A stretch of 39,624 nt of DNA from Treponema sp. (GCA_024691265.1 JAILNT010000209.1:1-39624); one strand, 5' to 3'. Positions 1-11,705 are shown, numbered from the stretch's first letter. Made by a program: numbers and translations. The notes: generated by a model from the sequence alone, not told the origin.

Positions 1-25
1 GGGATAAATTAGCAGAAAAAGTTTT

Positions 26-3000
26 TTACTCTTTCTTTAAGTATGCTGTTTCATAAGCATTAGAAGTCTTAAAGGCTACTACAGATTCAACAGTTGCAGG
101 AGTTGCTGTAGAAGGAGAAGCTCCGTCTACAGACTGTACATTCTGTAAAACAGAAGTTGTCTCACTCGTCCAGTTATTACTTGACTCAAGTGAAATTGTG
201 TTTTCCTTGAGGGCGTAATGACCGCTTCCAACTGAAGGAATAATCATGAAGTCCCAAGAAGCAGAACTTGAAGAAGCAGGAGCAGCTGTTCTGTATGCAT
301 ACTTCACAGCATTTGCAGTATTTGCCTTGTTAAGATAAGTCATTGTAGGAACATAACTTTCCCCGTCATAGTATACAGAAATACTACCGTATGAAAGAGA
401 ACCATTATCGTCAACAACTTCTTCACTAGCAAAGTTATAGCTGCCTGAAGAATATTTTCCGAAGAGATAACACATCTCGCCATCTTCATTGTTGTACATA
501 ATATGAATATTGTTAGCTCCATCAATCTTCATGCTTACCTCTCCAGAACAAGTTTTTCCAGTAGAAATTCTCGTCCACTGACTTGCAAGCGAAGGCTCGC
601 TAGAAGAAGCTACAGCAACACGAAGCTCTGAATTATTACCGTCATAATAAGCAACTACAGGATAGCCCTCTGTTGTTACATCTATTGCAGCAGAAGAACC
701 TGCAGAAGAAGACTGGTCATCTGCAGCAGAGAAAGAAGTTAAATCAGCAGTTGCTTCTCCTCCAACAACATTCATATCACCCTTATAAATAGTCGCTGTA
801 ATACTACCAATATTGTCACTTGTTAAGAAGCTAACGGCTTTATCCCAACCAATTGTCGCAGCACTACCATTATCATCTGTACCAGATACAGCCGTAATAG
901 TTCTAAGCTCAATCTTGTAAGAACCATTAGTATTCAAAAGAATTGCTACAGTATCTCCTACTTCAGGATTCAAAGCACCATCATAGAAACTTAACCCACT
1001 ATAAGAAAGTGAAGTTGTACTATAACTATTTGCAGAAGTGATATTGGTATTTATTACAAAAATTTCTGTAGAATAAACAGCACTATTGCGATATGTTCTA
1101 GCTTTAGACGCATCACCTATATCATCTTTGGAAACTGCGGAATGAATGTAATCAAAACTTGCAAGAACATTGTTGTATACATTCACAACTTCCTTATATG
1201 TTTTTCCTGCTGTTACACCACTGACAGTATTACTCTGTGTAAATGTGTGCAACCTATCCTGTCCAGTATAGCCACCGTCAAGGACAACCCAACCATTTAT
1301 AGCTCCACTGTTATAATTAAATTTGCTTTCATCACTTATATCTACTACTGAATATTTGAGGCTTTCAGAAACATTGTCATACCAGATATTGTGCAAATAG
1401 TTACCATAACGGGCAGATTGAGGATTCTCGAACGAACCGAGGCGACGATTTACGTCATAGCTTTCAAGGCTATAGTACGATGTTTTGTTGCCGCTAGAAT
1501 CCAGATTGAATGTCGGGTTTCCATCAACAGTTGCCGTATATCCTGAATATGATGTTGAATTCGTCATAAAATCAGACGGCAAGTTGATTGAGCCTGAACC
1601 ACCGACAATATGAGTACTAGACATACCGTTTCTACCGAATGTACCACCCGAACCCTGATGTTCAGGAATGAATGTTATGTTGGCACCACCACTAGTTCCT
1701 TTCTGGTCAAATGCGATTCCTGTATAAACAGAAGGCTGATCATAGCATCGGAATACGGCAGATGAAATTCCACCCAAGCCCTTGTTTATCATTATGTTCG
1801 AATTCGACTGAGCAGCCCATGACGCATAGAGATTTCCATCTTTGTCGGCAGTCATTACCGGCTGCTGAAGCTCTGCACCGTCGCTAGTATTGTTGAAGTA
1901 ATTACCAAGATTCCATACGCTCAAATATCTATTATCTGCTGCAGTGTATTTTGTAGAACTTCCTCCCATCTTGAATTCTTCAGAATTATAAGCTTCACTA
2001 TCAGAATTACTGTTATTCAAAGATGAAGTTCCACATGTTACAGTCAAAGCCCCGGAACGAGCAGGCACAGTCATTGTAAATGAAGCCCTTGCTGTTGCAG
2101 AACTATTTGTAGCAGTATAAGAAGTTTCTGTATTATTAGAACCTACAGTCCATGTACCTGCTGTTCCAAAATTAAAGCCTTCAACAGTAAGAGTTTCACC
2201 CTCTGCAACTGCATAACGACCGATATAAGAACGATTCATTGTACCGCCAGAAATTGTATCTTCTCTTGTAATATCTGTGATATATGGAACTACACTAATT
2301 TTATAGTAATTAGTTTTTGTGTCAGAACTTGTTTGTGTACTGCTTGCATCACTTTCAAGAGCAGAATCTGAAACAGTCTTTGCCTGTGTTGCTTTTACAG
2401 CAATAACCTTGCTTGAAGCATTTCCAAAATATGCAGTATCAAGCAATAAAGTCCAGTTTGCAGTGTGTCCGCTCTGGCTAATCTCTCCATCATCTTCAAC
2501 AGTTAAATTATAACCGTTGCTTGAAAGGTCGCCATCAGAAGACCAGCTAGCAGATTTTGCTGTATAGCTACTTGTCGCTATATTTTCCCCAGCATAAGAA
2601 ATAGTTACAGAAGCAAGTCTCTGGTCATCATATATACTACCTGTTAGTTTTACTACACCTGAAACAGAAGGAATTGTTCCAAGGTCTATATGACCCATTG
2701 CTGTACTATCATTGTAATAAATAGAATTATCAGATGAACTTGTCCAGTAGAATGGATTTATAGAGCTTGTAGGATTAACTTCGTCAACAACATCAATTAT
2801 AAAGTCACTTACATAAAGAACACAGTTCTGGCTGTCTTTTCCCTGTGTTTTTTCTTCTGTAGCGTCCCAGAATGTAAATGACATTTGCTTTCCGCTGCCG
2901 TCTGTAGTAGATGAAAGCTCATCTTCAGAACTTACACCTGCAACCGTTGTGCTATCAAGAATAAAGCCATACATAGAATAGCTCATTCCATAATTTGTAA

Positions 3001-6000
3001 CATAATTTGAATTGTATGCAGCATCAGTGAAAGTTACAGAATTGCTATCAGAGAATGCAACTGTTGCACTAGTTGAACTAATAGAAGAAAGTGAAACGTC
3101 ACTATCAAGCAGAGCATCTCCGCTTCCTTCTACAGGACTTGTAGTTGTTGAACTTGCATCTTGCTTGAATACCATCTTCAAGCCATTATTACCGCCTGTA
3201 AACTCTCCAATAACAGCAAGTTTATCTTTAATAGCAAAGGCTGAATCATATCCATAGCTACTAGCTGCTGTTTTAAGAGTATTTGTTGAAGAATATTCGT
3301 TAGAAGAATCTACACTCATTGCATAGCCCTGGAATTCAGAAAGTGACCATGAATCATCACCATTCAAATCTGTTCCAAGATAAACTTTTGCAAGGCGAGG
3401 AACATTATTTACAATTTCCGCACTCTGAACATATTGAGAAACATTACCAGCTTCATCAAATGCAAGAATTACAAGGGAAACAGGACCGTCTGCCATATTG
3501 CCGGAATGAATTGAAGCTGTCCATGACCATGAAGAACCAGAACTCTTGAATGTTTCAGGCATTCCGTCTCCATCGTCTGTTGTTGAGAAATTCCATGAGA
3601 AGCCATTATTATAGCTTGCAGTAGCAGCTTCTGTTGTAGCATCAATAACCTGAGCATAAGGGAAAGCGGCTGTAGTTGCAGTTCCGTCTGTTGCAGAAGC
3701 AAATGTAACCTTACCAGTACTGCTATCGATTGCAGTAATTACACGGTAAAGACCTCCGATATAAATAAGTCCACCATTTCTTATATGGCTGTTACCTGTA
3801 ATATCTTCTGAATTTGAAGGGGTAAAGCTTGTTGTATCTTCCTGACTTCCTTCAATTCCGCTCTTTCCGTACATATAATAACTTGAAGAATCTTGTGTTA
3901 TTTCAAAACTATCAAGATTATCTTTTATAATTTCCTTGCTAGAAGAAAGCATAGGATCAAGAATGCACTCATTTCCAGAAGTTAAAACATCATCTTCACC
4001 ACGCATAAAGTAGAATACAATCTTTTCTACTCCAGAACCTGTATCTGTTGAAGTTCCGCTAATCTTATAAGAGAAATTAGAATCTTCAATATCTGTTCTT
4101 GTTGAAGCAGAAGCAAATGCTTCATCATTACCCTTTATAGAAGAAAGAGTTGGAGCCTCATTATCAATATAAAGAGAATAAGTTGCTGTTGAAGAATGTG
4201 CAGTACCACTTGTTGAATTATCATAGGCTTCAACAGTATATGTTACGCTTGAAGATGATTTATCTACTGGAATATAAATTATTGCAGTATTAGCAGTAGA
4301 TGAAGAATCCACATAATAATCAGTATTTACAGTAAGCTTAGAAGAATTCTTTTTTACTGAAATTGTACTTGTATCTATTCCAGATTCATCTGTAAATGTA
4401 GAAACAATATACCAGTCACCTTTCAAATACATTCCTGATGTATAAGAATTTGTTGCAGATGCTGTTGCATTTGTAAAGCTTGTTCCATCTGTATAGCTTG
4501 AGCCGTTATCATATTGAGCCAAAATAGAGCTATAAGTTGGAGCATTCTTATCAATATATATTGTATAAGAGCTAGACCAGGCACCAATTTTTCCAAGAGC
4601 ATTAACAGCACAAGCCCTTACTCTTATCTCTCTTATATCGTCACTATCGTCATCATCAGGGTCAAGACCATTATTTGTATTAATGCTTATATTCCATGAA
4701 GAAGAAGACTTTGAAGCCTTTATACCCCACCAGTTACTACTAGTTGTTTCACTAGTCCAGCCTGTTATTTCAGTTACATCAGAATTATTAGACTGAACAT
4801 TTGTTAAAAGACTTTCAGCATCAACAATAGTATATCCGTCAGCACAAGATTCAAGATAAGTTGAATCATCAGAATCGAAAGAACCGTCATTGTCGTAATC
4901 TATCTGAAGATAAACAGAATCAACTGTAGTAGTTCCGCTTGGAATTTCTATAGCACCAGAAAGTCTTATTGTACCACTTAATGTGATGTAAGATTTTCCA
5001 GAATCATAATCATCTTCAGTAGGATAAGTAAAGGTTGTTACAGGCTTATCAGCATCAGGATTATGCTTCAAGCTAGACTTTAGAATACTTGCATTTCCAA
5101 GAGCATCTTTTGCCCTGAAATATACAGGTATTGTATATATACCGTCTGAATAAGAGCTGTAATAACTATCACTATCATAATTTTCAAGACTTGGGTTACT
5201 AGAAGAATCCAATACAAATTCCCACTGTAAAACAGAAGTTGTTTTTGTATTTCCACCCCAGAAACCTGTTCCTGAGCTAAGAGCCAAAAGTTCTGTATCG
5301 CTTAAAGCCTGCTGTTCAGTTGTAGGAATCATGTATTCAATAGACTCTACAGTTGAACCACCTGTATCAGTAGAAGAACCTACAAGACTTATACTGCCTG
5401 TAACCTCTTCAGAAGAAGATGGGCTTGTGAGATTAATTGTAGGACCTGTATTATCCAACATGAATGTGAAAGAGTTACTTCCAGAAAGTCCACTATTATC
5501 ATAAGAAGTTACTTTTACTGTAATAGAACCCGTTGTAAATGAGCTTAAAGGAATATCCCTTATATACCAGCTTGCAGAAGTTGAGCTTGTTGTAGTGTCG
5601 AATTCATCGCTATCAACTGTATAAGATGAATAATCTGTGTCTGCAATCGTTGAAGCTGTTGTATAATACAAAACACTATCTGTACTTGTACTTGAAGTTA
5701 AAGTTGCAATAATGCCGGCAATACCGTTTGCATCACTAGCAGTTATCTTAAAGTCAACAGTATTTGTATCTCCACCAAGAACAAGACCTGTAGAAATAGA
5801 AGTTGAAACTTCTTCATTATCTACTGTTGTAACATAAACCGCACTGTCTACAGTAGGAGAATTACTGTCGGCATTGTAATTCAAAGCATCCGTATTATCC
5901 ACAGTAGACGTATCAGCAGAAAGATAAAGATAAGGAACATACTTTACAGTATAACTTGTTGAATCCTCTGCGGTAACGCTTTCAGCTTCTTTTCCTGTAT

Positions 6001-9000
6001 AGAACACAGCACCGTTATTATCTACTACATAGAAATATACAGTATGTGCTCCATCGTTTGTATCATAAGGAGTGAAAGTCCATTCACCAGTAGAGCTATC
6101 AAATGTTGTTATATCATAAGAAGCAGAAGCTACGGCAACCTTAGTTGTTATAGTTGTTCCGCTTGTTTCACTTGTAACAGAGCTTGAATCAATAGCTGTA
6201 AGCTGACTTGTTGTTGCAATAAATGTAGTTACAACAGAATTGTCAGAAGAATCATCATCTGAAATACTACCAGAAATTTGAGCATTTTCACCATTCTTTA
6301 AAACATAGCTATCATTATAACTAGAAAGGCTTGTTACCTTTATTGTAGGTCGGTCTGAATCCTGCTTTGTTATAACAGTTTTACTTGCAGTTCCTTCATT
6401 TCCAGCCTTATCAGTCATAGTAAGCCTAAATGTTACAGAGCTTCCATCACTAACTTTTGTTGTATCAAATACACTAGAAGTCCATGAATAGCTTGTAGAA
6501 CCGTCTGTAATAGAATATTCTTCAACTTCTTCACTGCTATCATCAAGAAGCTTTATCACTGTCCAGCTTGAAGAATCAGAAACATCTCCTGTTGTATATT
6601 CAAGCTTTATCTTACTAAGATTTGTATCTTTTGCAGTTCCTGTCAAAGTAAGGTCTTTATTAACCTGAATGCCATCTGTTGAAGAATCTGCATCTGTTAT
6701 AGTGCTAAATGAACCTGTTGGAGCTGTTGTATCATATTCCAAAGAGAAAAGATTTACATTTGTAGCATTTCCAACATTATCACTAACAGTTACGGCAACC
6801 GTCCCTGTTGAGAAATTAGCCTTTGGAATTACAAGAGTCCATGTACTATCTTCTTTTGTTGCTTTTACAGAACTATCTGTTTTTAATACAACACTTCCAA
6901 TTCCTGAAGAAACTTTTGAATCAGAATCAGCAGAAAGAGTCTGTTCTGTGTCGCTTGCTGTAAGCTTAACAGTAACAGATTCTGTACTGCTATTTACATA
7001 TTTTACAAATGAAGAAGAAAGACTTGTTTCATCATCTACAGATACAAGCTCAATATTATCAGAATCAGGAGCCTGAGAATCAAAATAAGCAACTAAAGAA
7101 GATGTCCAATATGTAATATTTCCTGCAGTATCTGTTGCACGGAAATAAATATAATTCTTTGCATAATCGCTTGAAAGAACTGCTGTTGCAGAACCATTCC
7201 ATGCAGTAGATGAAGAAGAACTTGAAGAGGACATTGTACTCCAGCTTCCGCTTTCATCATAACTAGCTTTTGTAGATACCTGATATTCTACAGAAGAAAT
7301 ACCACTAGTTGCATCTGTTACACCAGCTCTAATTGTTACAGAAGAATTCTTATACCAAACACGAGTTACAGTTTCATCGTTTTCAGTAGCCTCATCTGTA
7401 TAAGTATAAGCTGTAGTTGTTATTGTTGGAATAAGACTACTTGAAGATACACTTGAACTATCAGTTGAATCATAAGCAGTTGTTCCAAATACAGGAGCTA
7501 CAGTATCTATTGTAACTGACCGAGTAAGCTCTTTTGTTTTAAAAGCTACATCAGTAGCCGTAATTGTAAAGTCATAGCTTCTATCAGAAAGATTAAGTTT
7601 ACTTAAATCAAGCGACCAGTTATAGTCACTTGGTTCCGATGTTGCAGCAGTAAGACTTATAAGAGAATCTTCATCACTACTGCTTAAAGTTTGATTATTA
7701 CCATCTGCATCAGTGTAAGAAACAGAAATAGAAGCTAATTCATTAGTATCCCATGCTTTTCCAGTAAGAGTAATAGCTTCATTTGTAGTTACGCTTGCAC
7801 TATGACTTTCAGTTAAATTTGGAGCTGCTGTATCATATACAAAGCTCACAGTATCAGAAGTTGTTTCATGACCAAGATAATCTGTTGCAACTACATAAAT
7901 TTCAAAAGCACCCTCGCTATCTCCTAATGAAAGATTTTCAACTTTCCATGAAATATCACTACCAACAGTAGAAGAAAGAGTAACTTCCTCGCCGTCGTAT
8001 AATTTTGTACCAGATTTTGTAAGAGTATATTTTAAGCTCTTTATGCCAGAACCTTCTTCTGTGAAGGTTCCCTGTATTGTTTTTGTTGTAGAAGAAACAA
8101 TTTCATCTGCAGAAGGGCTTATAATACTAACTACAGGAGCTGTTGTATCAACAACTAAAGTAAATGTATAGCTTGTACTTCTTCCAGCCTTATCTGTTAC
8201 AGTTAAAGTATAAACATAGCTTCCATCTGTAGAACCATCATTTACAATTTCCCATGTATTATCAGAAAGTGTAAGTTCTGTTTCTTCATTGTTTAATGTA
8301 TAACTAATCTTAGAAAGATAAGTTTCTGTTACTTCTCCAGAGAAAGTAACTTTACCAGTTGAATAATATTTTTCGCCAGATTCAACGGTCGTATCAGTTA
8401 AGGCATTTACATCACTATCATATAATTTTACACCAGTGTCAGGCGTCATAGTAATTGTTGAAGAAGGAGTATCCATATCAACTGTAATAGCTTTTGATGT
8501 TGTTGTGGAATTTCCTGCAACATCAGTTGCTACAAAAGAAACAGTATGTTCACCTGCTGTTGTAATTTCAGATAAATCTACACTTGCAGACCAAGTTCCC
8601 TTACTTGTATTCATAGAAACCTGAGTAGCATTACTAGTATCTGTATCAATATAATATTTTATGCTTTCAATTCCACTTACTGTATCAGACATAGTTCCTG
8701 TAAATGAAATTGATTCTGCATCATCTCCACCTTTTTTATAAACAGCAGTGTTGTTTGTAACAATATCTGCACTTCCATCTATTGTAGATAATTTTATAAT
8801 AGGAGCCGTTGTATCAACATAATAACTAATAGAATATGTACTTGCTTGTCCGTAAGCATCTGTTGCCGTATAAACAACAGAATAATTACCATCAGCTTCT
8901 GGAACAGTTATTTTATCAGTAAGATTAAATGTAGTTGAATCATCTTCAGACTCTGTAACAGAAAGAGTACTTGTACCATCACCAGAAGAAGTTACAGTTA

Positions 9001-11590
9001 AACCTCCACTTCCATCTGTTATGGTTGCAGAAACGTCAAAACTAGAACTATATGTATTTCCGCTTGAAGGAGTTACATTACTGAATTCAGGTGCTCCGTC
9101 ATCAATAGCAACAGCAAATACAGAATCTTTAAGAGTTGCATAAGATGTTTCATTTGCTGTATCGGTAACAACAAATTTCAAATCATATAAAGCTTCAGAA
9201 AGAGAAGCAGAAGCAGAAGCAAAAGAAACATTAGAAAGAGAATATGAAGTTGAATTTATATTTTCCTTTGTAAATAAAGCTTTATATTCACTGTCAGCTT
9301 CAGAATGCTTTTTGTAATAAATTACAACAGAACTTATTCCGTCATCATCTGTAACTGTTCCTAAAAGTTGATTATTGCTTTTTGTTCCAAAAATATTTGT
9401 TACAGAAACATTTGAATCAGCATAAGCGGCTTTTATACCAGCTGCATCAGTAATTTCTTTATTTGCATTACTCAAAGTTACGCTAGGAGCATCTGTAGAC
9501 TGGTCAAGCTTGTAAGAACCTGTATAGCTTCCTGTATTTCCAGCCTTATCAGTTGCAGAAACTGTAAGAGTAAGAGTATCACCGTCATTAAAAGCAGTTG
9601 TATCTATACTAGAAGCAGAGAAAGTATAACCTGATGTTAAACTTTCAGAACTAGAATTACCGCTTGCATCTTTTAAAGTGTAGCTCACAGAAGTTATTCC
9701 AGATAAATCACTTATAGTTCCATTAAAATTGATTTTTCCGTTAAGACAAATAGAACTATTTCCATCTGAATCCGTAACAGTAACATAAGGAGTCAAACTT
9801 GAAAGGCTGACTTCAGGAGCTGTCGTATCAAGATGAATAGAACGGGAAGCTTCTGCAGAAGTATTATTACTAGAATCAGTTGCAGAAATAGCGATTGTAT
9901 AAAGATAATTTACATCAGAATTATCTGCTGTAAATTCATGATAGCCAGAACCCTTTGTAATATCCAATGTCCATGCATAATCATCAGAATAACTTGCAGT
10001 TGTGCTGCCTGTTATTGTTGAATAAGCAGAAGGAACAGTGCTTGAATCTTCACTTGTAATAGTAAGAGTATAATTTACAGTAACATCATCTTCACCAGAA
10101 GCCGGAACTGCAGTACCTGTAAAGGTAAGACCTGCGGTTGTGTTTATATAAGAAAGAGAAGCAGGGCTTTCAATCTTTACTGTTGGAGGATTACCAGAAG
10201 CACTTAATTTAAAGCCGTAATAACCAGAATTAGGCTCTAAATCCAAACTTCCAGTATCTTCACCAGAAATAAGAATTAAATATGTACTTCCTTCTGCAAG
10301 TTCTGTTGGTAAAGTAAGAGACCATGTATAGCTTTCTACAGAACCAGAAGAATAAGAAGAATTATTTGCAAAATTGTAAACAGGGAAATCTGTGCTTACT
10401 TCATGGTCATCTGTTGCAGCAAAAGATTCTGGGTCAGCAACTATATTTTCTATTTCTTCACTGCTTTCACTTCCTGTAACCTTATACCAGTAAGCTTTTA
10501 ATGTTGCAGGCTTAATATAATTACCATCTGCACCAGGGCTTACTGTAACAGTAACTTTCTGACCAGAAACTGCAGAAAGATTAGCAAGAGCAGACATATT
10601 TGCAGCAGAATAACCGGCAATAGCGTATGTAGGACTTGCATTTTTATCAAGTGTGAAATATGTTCCAGTCTGTTCTATGCTTGCAAGCTTAGTTTTAACT
10701 TCCGCAACTTCTGATTCACTAAGAGATTCTGTAGAGCAATCATAAGTTCCGTTAATAATTTCCATAAGCTCTGTAACAGTAACGCTTGAAAGCAAGCTAT
10801 CTTCACTATAATCATCATATAAATAGCAACTTGTAGACTGATTACCAGCTTCATCTGTTAATGTTATTTCACAATAATAAGGGCTTGTCTGTGCATCATC
10901 AGCAGAACCATAAATAGAATTATAGTTATCATAGATAGTACCTGTACTGCTATCAGAATATTTTGCAATTACAACACTTGTACCGCCGGCTGTGCTTACA
11001 TTTGTGCTTGTATAAGAACCGTATTCAACAGATTTATCTGCATTATATACAGCAACTTCCATTTGTGAGATTGTATGGTCATCTGCTATCTCACCTGTAA
11101 TTTTGAAAGTTTTTCCGTATGCAGTAGGATTAGAAGAATCAACAGAAGCAGGGCTCTTCAATATGAAAACAGGGGCTGTATTATCTATTTCAAATTTGCG
11201 TGAAACTTCACCTGAAGAACGACCTGAACCATCATAAGCTGTAATAGTTGCAGTCCATTCACCATCTTCAAGGTCACCTTTCTTAAAATCATAAGACCAG
11301 GTATTCCCCTTTATAGAAGCGTAAATTGCGTCTTTTGTATATGTAACGGAATTAGAAAGACTTGCATAACTTAATATAATTTTTACAGAAGTAACGCCTG
11401 TATCATCGTCACAACTTCCGGCAAGAGAAAAATCACCGCTTATAACAGAATTAAGTTCAACGGAAGTAATACTTAAAGTAGGAGATTCTGTATCAACTTC
11501 ATCTCCAAGACCAACTTCACAGGCAGAAAATACCAATGAAACAAGAGCAATAAGTATTGGTAAAACAAAAACTTTTTTAAGACCATACAT
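26..11590 (-). CDS. Giant Ig-like repeat lipoprotein (3854 aa)
   Basis: Predicted surface or periplasmic lipoprotein; no enzymatic role is visible. The start is set at the ATG at 11590 because a GAAGGGG ribosome site (11600-11606) lies 9 nt upstream; the ATG at 11596 is too close and still earlier starts lack a site. The N-terminus is YGLKK, a hydrophobic stretch, then a lipobox ending FSAC. From about residue 45 to 2750 there are roughly 14 or more Ig-like modules. Their boundaries show as recurring D-T-T-A-P, D-N-T-A-P or D-K-A-G-N motifs, about 90-110 residues apart in the clearest stretches. Around residues 3100-3180 is an IPT/TIG-like segment (VAEGETLTVEGFNFG). The last 650 residues contain short repeats such as MTADKDGNLYASW and VTTEGYPVVAYYDG, suggesting a beta-propeller. 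The protein is very rich in Ser and Thr. There is no cell-wall anchor, consistent with a diderm spirochaete. It lies 115 bp downstream of the other Ig-repeat gene and is probably co-transcribed with it. Adhesin or envelope scaffold is a guess from architecture. Confidence 0.85.
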   Translation of the reverse strand: MYGLKKVFVLPILIALVSLVFSACEVGLGDEVDTESPTLSITSVELNSVISGDFSLAGSCDDDTGVTSVKIILSYASLSNSVTYTKDAIYASIKGNTWSYDFKKGDLEDGEWTATITAYDGSGRSSGEVSRKFEIDNTAPVFILKSPASVDSSNPTAYGKTFKITGEIADDHTISQMEVAVYNADKSVEYGSYTSTNVSTAGGTSVVIAKYSDSSTGTIYDNYNSIYGSADDAQTSPYYCEITLTDEAGNQSTSCYLYDDYSEDSLLSSVTVTELMEIINGTYDCSTESLSESEVAEVKTKLASIEQTGTYFTLDKNASPTYAIAGYSAANMSALANLSAVSGQKVTVTVSPGADGNYIKPATLKAYWYKVTGSESSEEIENIVADPESFAATDDHEVSTDFPVYNFANNSSYSSGSVESYTWSLTLPTELAEGSTYLILISGEDTGSLDLEPNSGYYGFKLSASGNPPTVKIESPASLSYINTTAGLTFTGTAVPASGEDDVTVNYTLTITSEDSSTVPSAYSTITGSTTASYSDDYAWTLDITKGSGYHEFTADNSDVNYLYTIAISATDSSNNTSAEASRSIHLDTTAPEVSLSSLTPYVTVTDSDGNSSICLNGKINFNGTISDLSGITSVSYTLKDASGNSSSESLTSGYTFSASSIDTTAFNDGDTLTLTVSATDKAGNTGSYTGSYKLDQSTDAPSVTLSNANKEITDAAGIKAAYADSNVSVTNIFGTKSNNQLLGTVTDDDGISSVVIYYKKHSEADSEYKALFTKENINSTSYSLSNVSFASASASLSEALYDLKFVVTDTANETSYATLKDSVFAVAIDDGAPEFSNVTPSSGNTYSSSFDVSATITDGSGGLTVTSSGDGTSTLSVTESEDDSTTFNLTDKITVPEADGNYSVVYTATDAYGQASTYSISYYVDTTAPIIKLSTIDGSADIVTNNTAVYKKGGDDAESISFTGTMSDTVSGIESIKYYIDTDTSNATQVSMNTSKGTWSASVDLSEITTAGEHTVSFVATDVAGNSTTTSKAITVDMDTPSSTITMTPDTGVKLYDSDVNALTDTTVESGEKYYSTGKVTFSGEVTETYLSKISYTLNNEETELTLSDNTWEIVNDGSTDGSYVYTLTVTDKAGRSTSYTFTLVVDTTAPVVSIISPSADEIVSSTTKTIQGTFTEEGSGIKSLKYTLTKSGTKLYDGEEVTLSSTVGSDISWKVENLSLGDSEGAFEIYVVATDYLGHETTSDTVSFVYDTAAPNLTESHSASVTTNEAITLTGKAWDTNELASISVSYTDADGNNQTLSSSDEDSLISLTAATSEPSDYNWSLDLSKLNLSDRSYDFTITATDVAFKTKELTRSVTIDTVAPVFGTTAYDSTDSSSVSSSSLIPTITTTAYTYTDEATENDETVTRVWYKNSSVTIRAGVTDATSGISSVEYQVSTKASYDESGSWSTMSSSSSSSSTAWNGSATAVLSSDYAKNYIYFRATDTAGNITYWTSSLVAYFDSQAPDSDNIELVSVDDETSLSSSFVKYVNSSTESVTVKLTASDTEQTLSADSDSKVSSGIGSVVLKTDSSVKATKEDSTWTLVIPKANFSTGTVAVTVSDNVGNATNVNLFSLEYDTTAPTGSFSTITDADSSTDGIQVNKDLTLTGTAKDTNLSKIKLEYTTGDVSDSSSWTVIKLLDDSSEEVEEYSITDGSTSYSWTSSVFDTTKVSDGSSVTFRLTMTDKAGNEGTASKTVITKQDSDRPTIKVTSLSSYNDSYVLKNGENAQISGSISDDDSSDNSVVTTFIATTSQLTAIDSSSVTSETSGTTITTKVAVASASYDITTFDSSTGEWTFTPYDTNDGAHTVYFYVVDNNGAVFYTGKEAESVTAEDSTSYTVKYVPYLYLSADTSTVDNTDALNYNADSNSPTVDSAVYVTTVDNEEVSTSISTGLVLGGDTNTVDFKITASDANGIAGIIATLTSSTSTDSVLYYTTASTIADTDYSSYTVDSDEFDTTTSSTSASWYIRDIPLSSFTTGSITVKVTSYDNSGLSGSNSFTFMLDNTGPTINLTSPSSSEEVTGSISLVGSSTDTGGSTVESIEYMIPTTEQQALSDTELLALSSGTGFWGGNTKTTSVLQWEFVLDSSSNPSLENYDSDSYYSSYSDGIYTIPVYFRAKDALGNASILKSSLKHNPDADKPVTTFTYPTEDDYDSGKSYITLSGTIRLSGAIEIPSGTTTVDSVYLQIDYDNDGSFDSDDSTYLESCADGYTIVDAESLLTNVQSNNSDVTEITGWTSETTSSNWWGIKASKSSSSWNISINTNNGLDPDDDDSDDIREIRVRACAVNALGKIGAWSSSYTIYIDKNAPTYSSILAQYDNGSSYTDGTSFTNATASATNSYTSGMYLKGDWYIVSTFTDESGIDTSTISVKKNSSKLTVNTDYYVDSSSTANTAIIYIPVDKSSSSVTYTVEAYDNSTSGTAHSSTATYSLYIDNEAPTLSSIKGNDEAFASASTRTDIEDSNFSYKISGTSTDTGSGVEKIVFYFMRGEDDVLTSGNECILDPMLSSSKEIIKDNLDSFEITQDSSSYYMYGKSGIEGSQEDTTSFTPSNSEDITGNSHIRNGGLIYIGGLYRVITAIDSSTGKVTFASATDGTATTAAFPYAQVIDATTEAATASYNNGFSWNFSTTDDGDGMPETFKSSGSSWSWTASIHSGNMADGPVSLVILAFDEAGNVSQYVQSAEIVNNVPRLAKVYLGTDLNGDDSWSLSEFQGYAMSVDSSNEYSSTNTLKTAASSYGYDSAFAIKDKLAVIGEFTGGNNGLKMVFKQDASSTTTSPVEGSGDALLDSDVSLSSISSTSATVAFSDSNSVTFTDAAYNSNYVTNYGMSYSMYGFILDSTTVAGVSSEDELSSTTDGSGKQMSFTFWDATEEKTQGKDSQNCVLYVSDFIIDVVDEVNPTSSINPFYWTSSSDNSIYYNDSTAMGHIDLGTIPSVSGVVKLTGSIYDDQRLASVTISYAGENIATSSYTAKSASWSSDGDLSSNGYNLTVEDDGEISQSGHTANWTLLLDTAYFGNASSKVIAVKATQAKTVSDSALESDASSTQTSSDTKTNYYKISVVPYITDITREDTISGGTMNRSYIGRYAVAEGETLTVEGFNFGTAGTWTVGSNNTETSYTATNSSATARASFTMTVPARSGALTVTCGTSSLNNSNSDSEAYNSEEFKMGGSSTKYTAADNRYLSVWNLGNYFNNTSDGAELQQPVMTADKDGNLYASWAAQSNSNIMINKGLGGISSAVFRCYDQPSVYTGIAFDQKGTSGGANITFIPEHQGSGGTFGRNGMSSTHIVGGSGSINLPSDFMTNSTSYSGYTATVDGNPTFNLDSSGNKTSYYSLESYDVNRRLGSFENPQSARYGNYLHNIWYDNVSESLKYSVVDISDESKFNYNSGAINGWVVLDGGYTGQDRLHTFTQSNTVSGVTAGKTYKEVVNVYNNVLASFDYIHSAVSKDDIGDASKARTYRNSAVYSTEIFVINTNITSANSYSTTSLSYSGLSFYDGALNPEVGDTVAILLNTNGSYKIELRTITAVSGTDDNGSAATIGWDKAVSFLTSDNIGSITATIYKGDMNVVGGEATADLTSFSAADDQSSSAGSSAAIDVTTEGYPVVAYYDGNNSELRVAVASSSEPSLASQWTRISTGKTCSGEVSMKIDGANNIHIMYNNEDGEMCYLFGKYSSGSYNFASEEVVDDNGSLSYGSISVYYDGESYVPTMTYLNKANTANAVKYAYRTAAPASSSSASWDFMIIPSVGSGHYALKENTISLESSNNWTSETTSVLQNVQSVDGASPSTATPATVESVVAFKTSNAYETAYLKKE

Positions 11591-11705
11591 ACGCATAAAC
11601 CCCTTCACTACAAATAGCATTTTATAAATAAACAAGCGTGATAAACTCTCTACTTTCTATAACTCTTGTTTTATATTTTTATATATTTTCTATAATTAAT
11701 ATCTT

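Noticed and set aside
6669-7076. 135-codon plus-strand frame opposite the giant lipoprotein gene
   Set aside because: Antisense shadow produced by Ser/Thr-rich codon use; no domain or start signal.
26-11590. Whole-window assembly artefact from repeats in the giant gene
   Set aside because: The frame stays open for 3854 codons with diverged modules, which argues against a collapsed or chimeric assembly, though module number could still be wrong.
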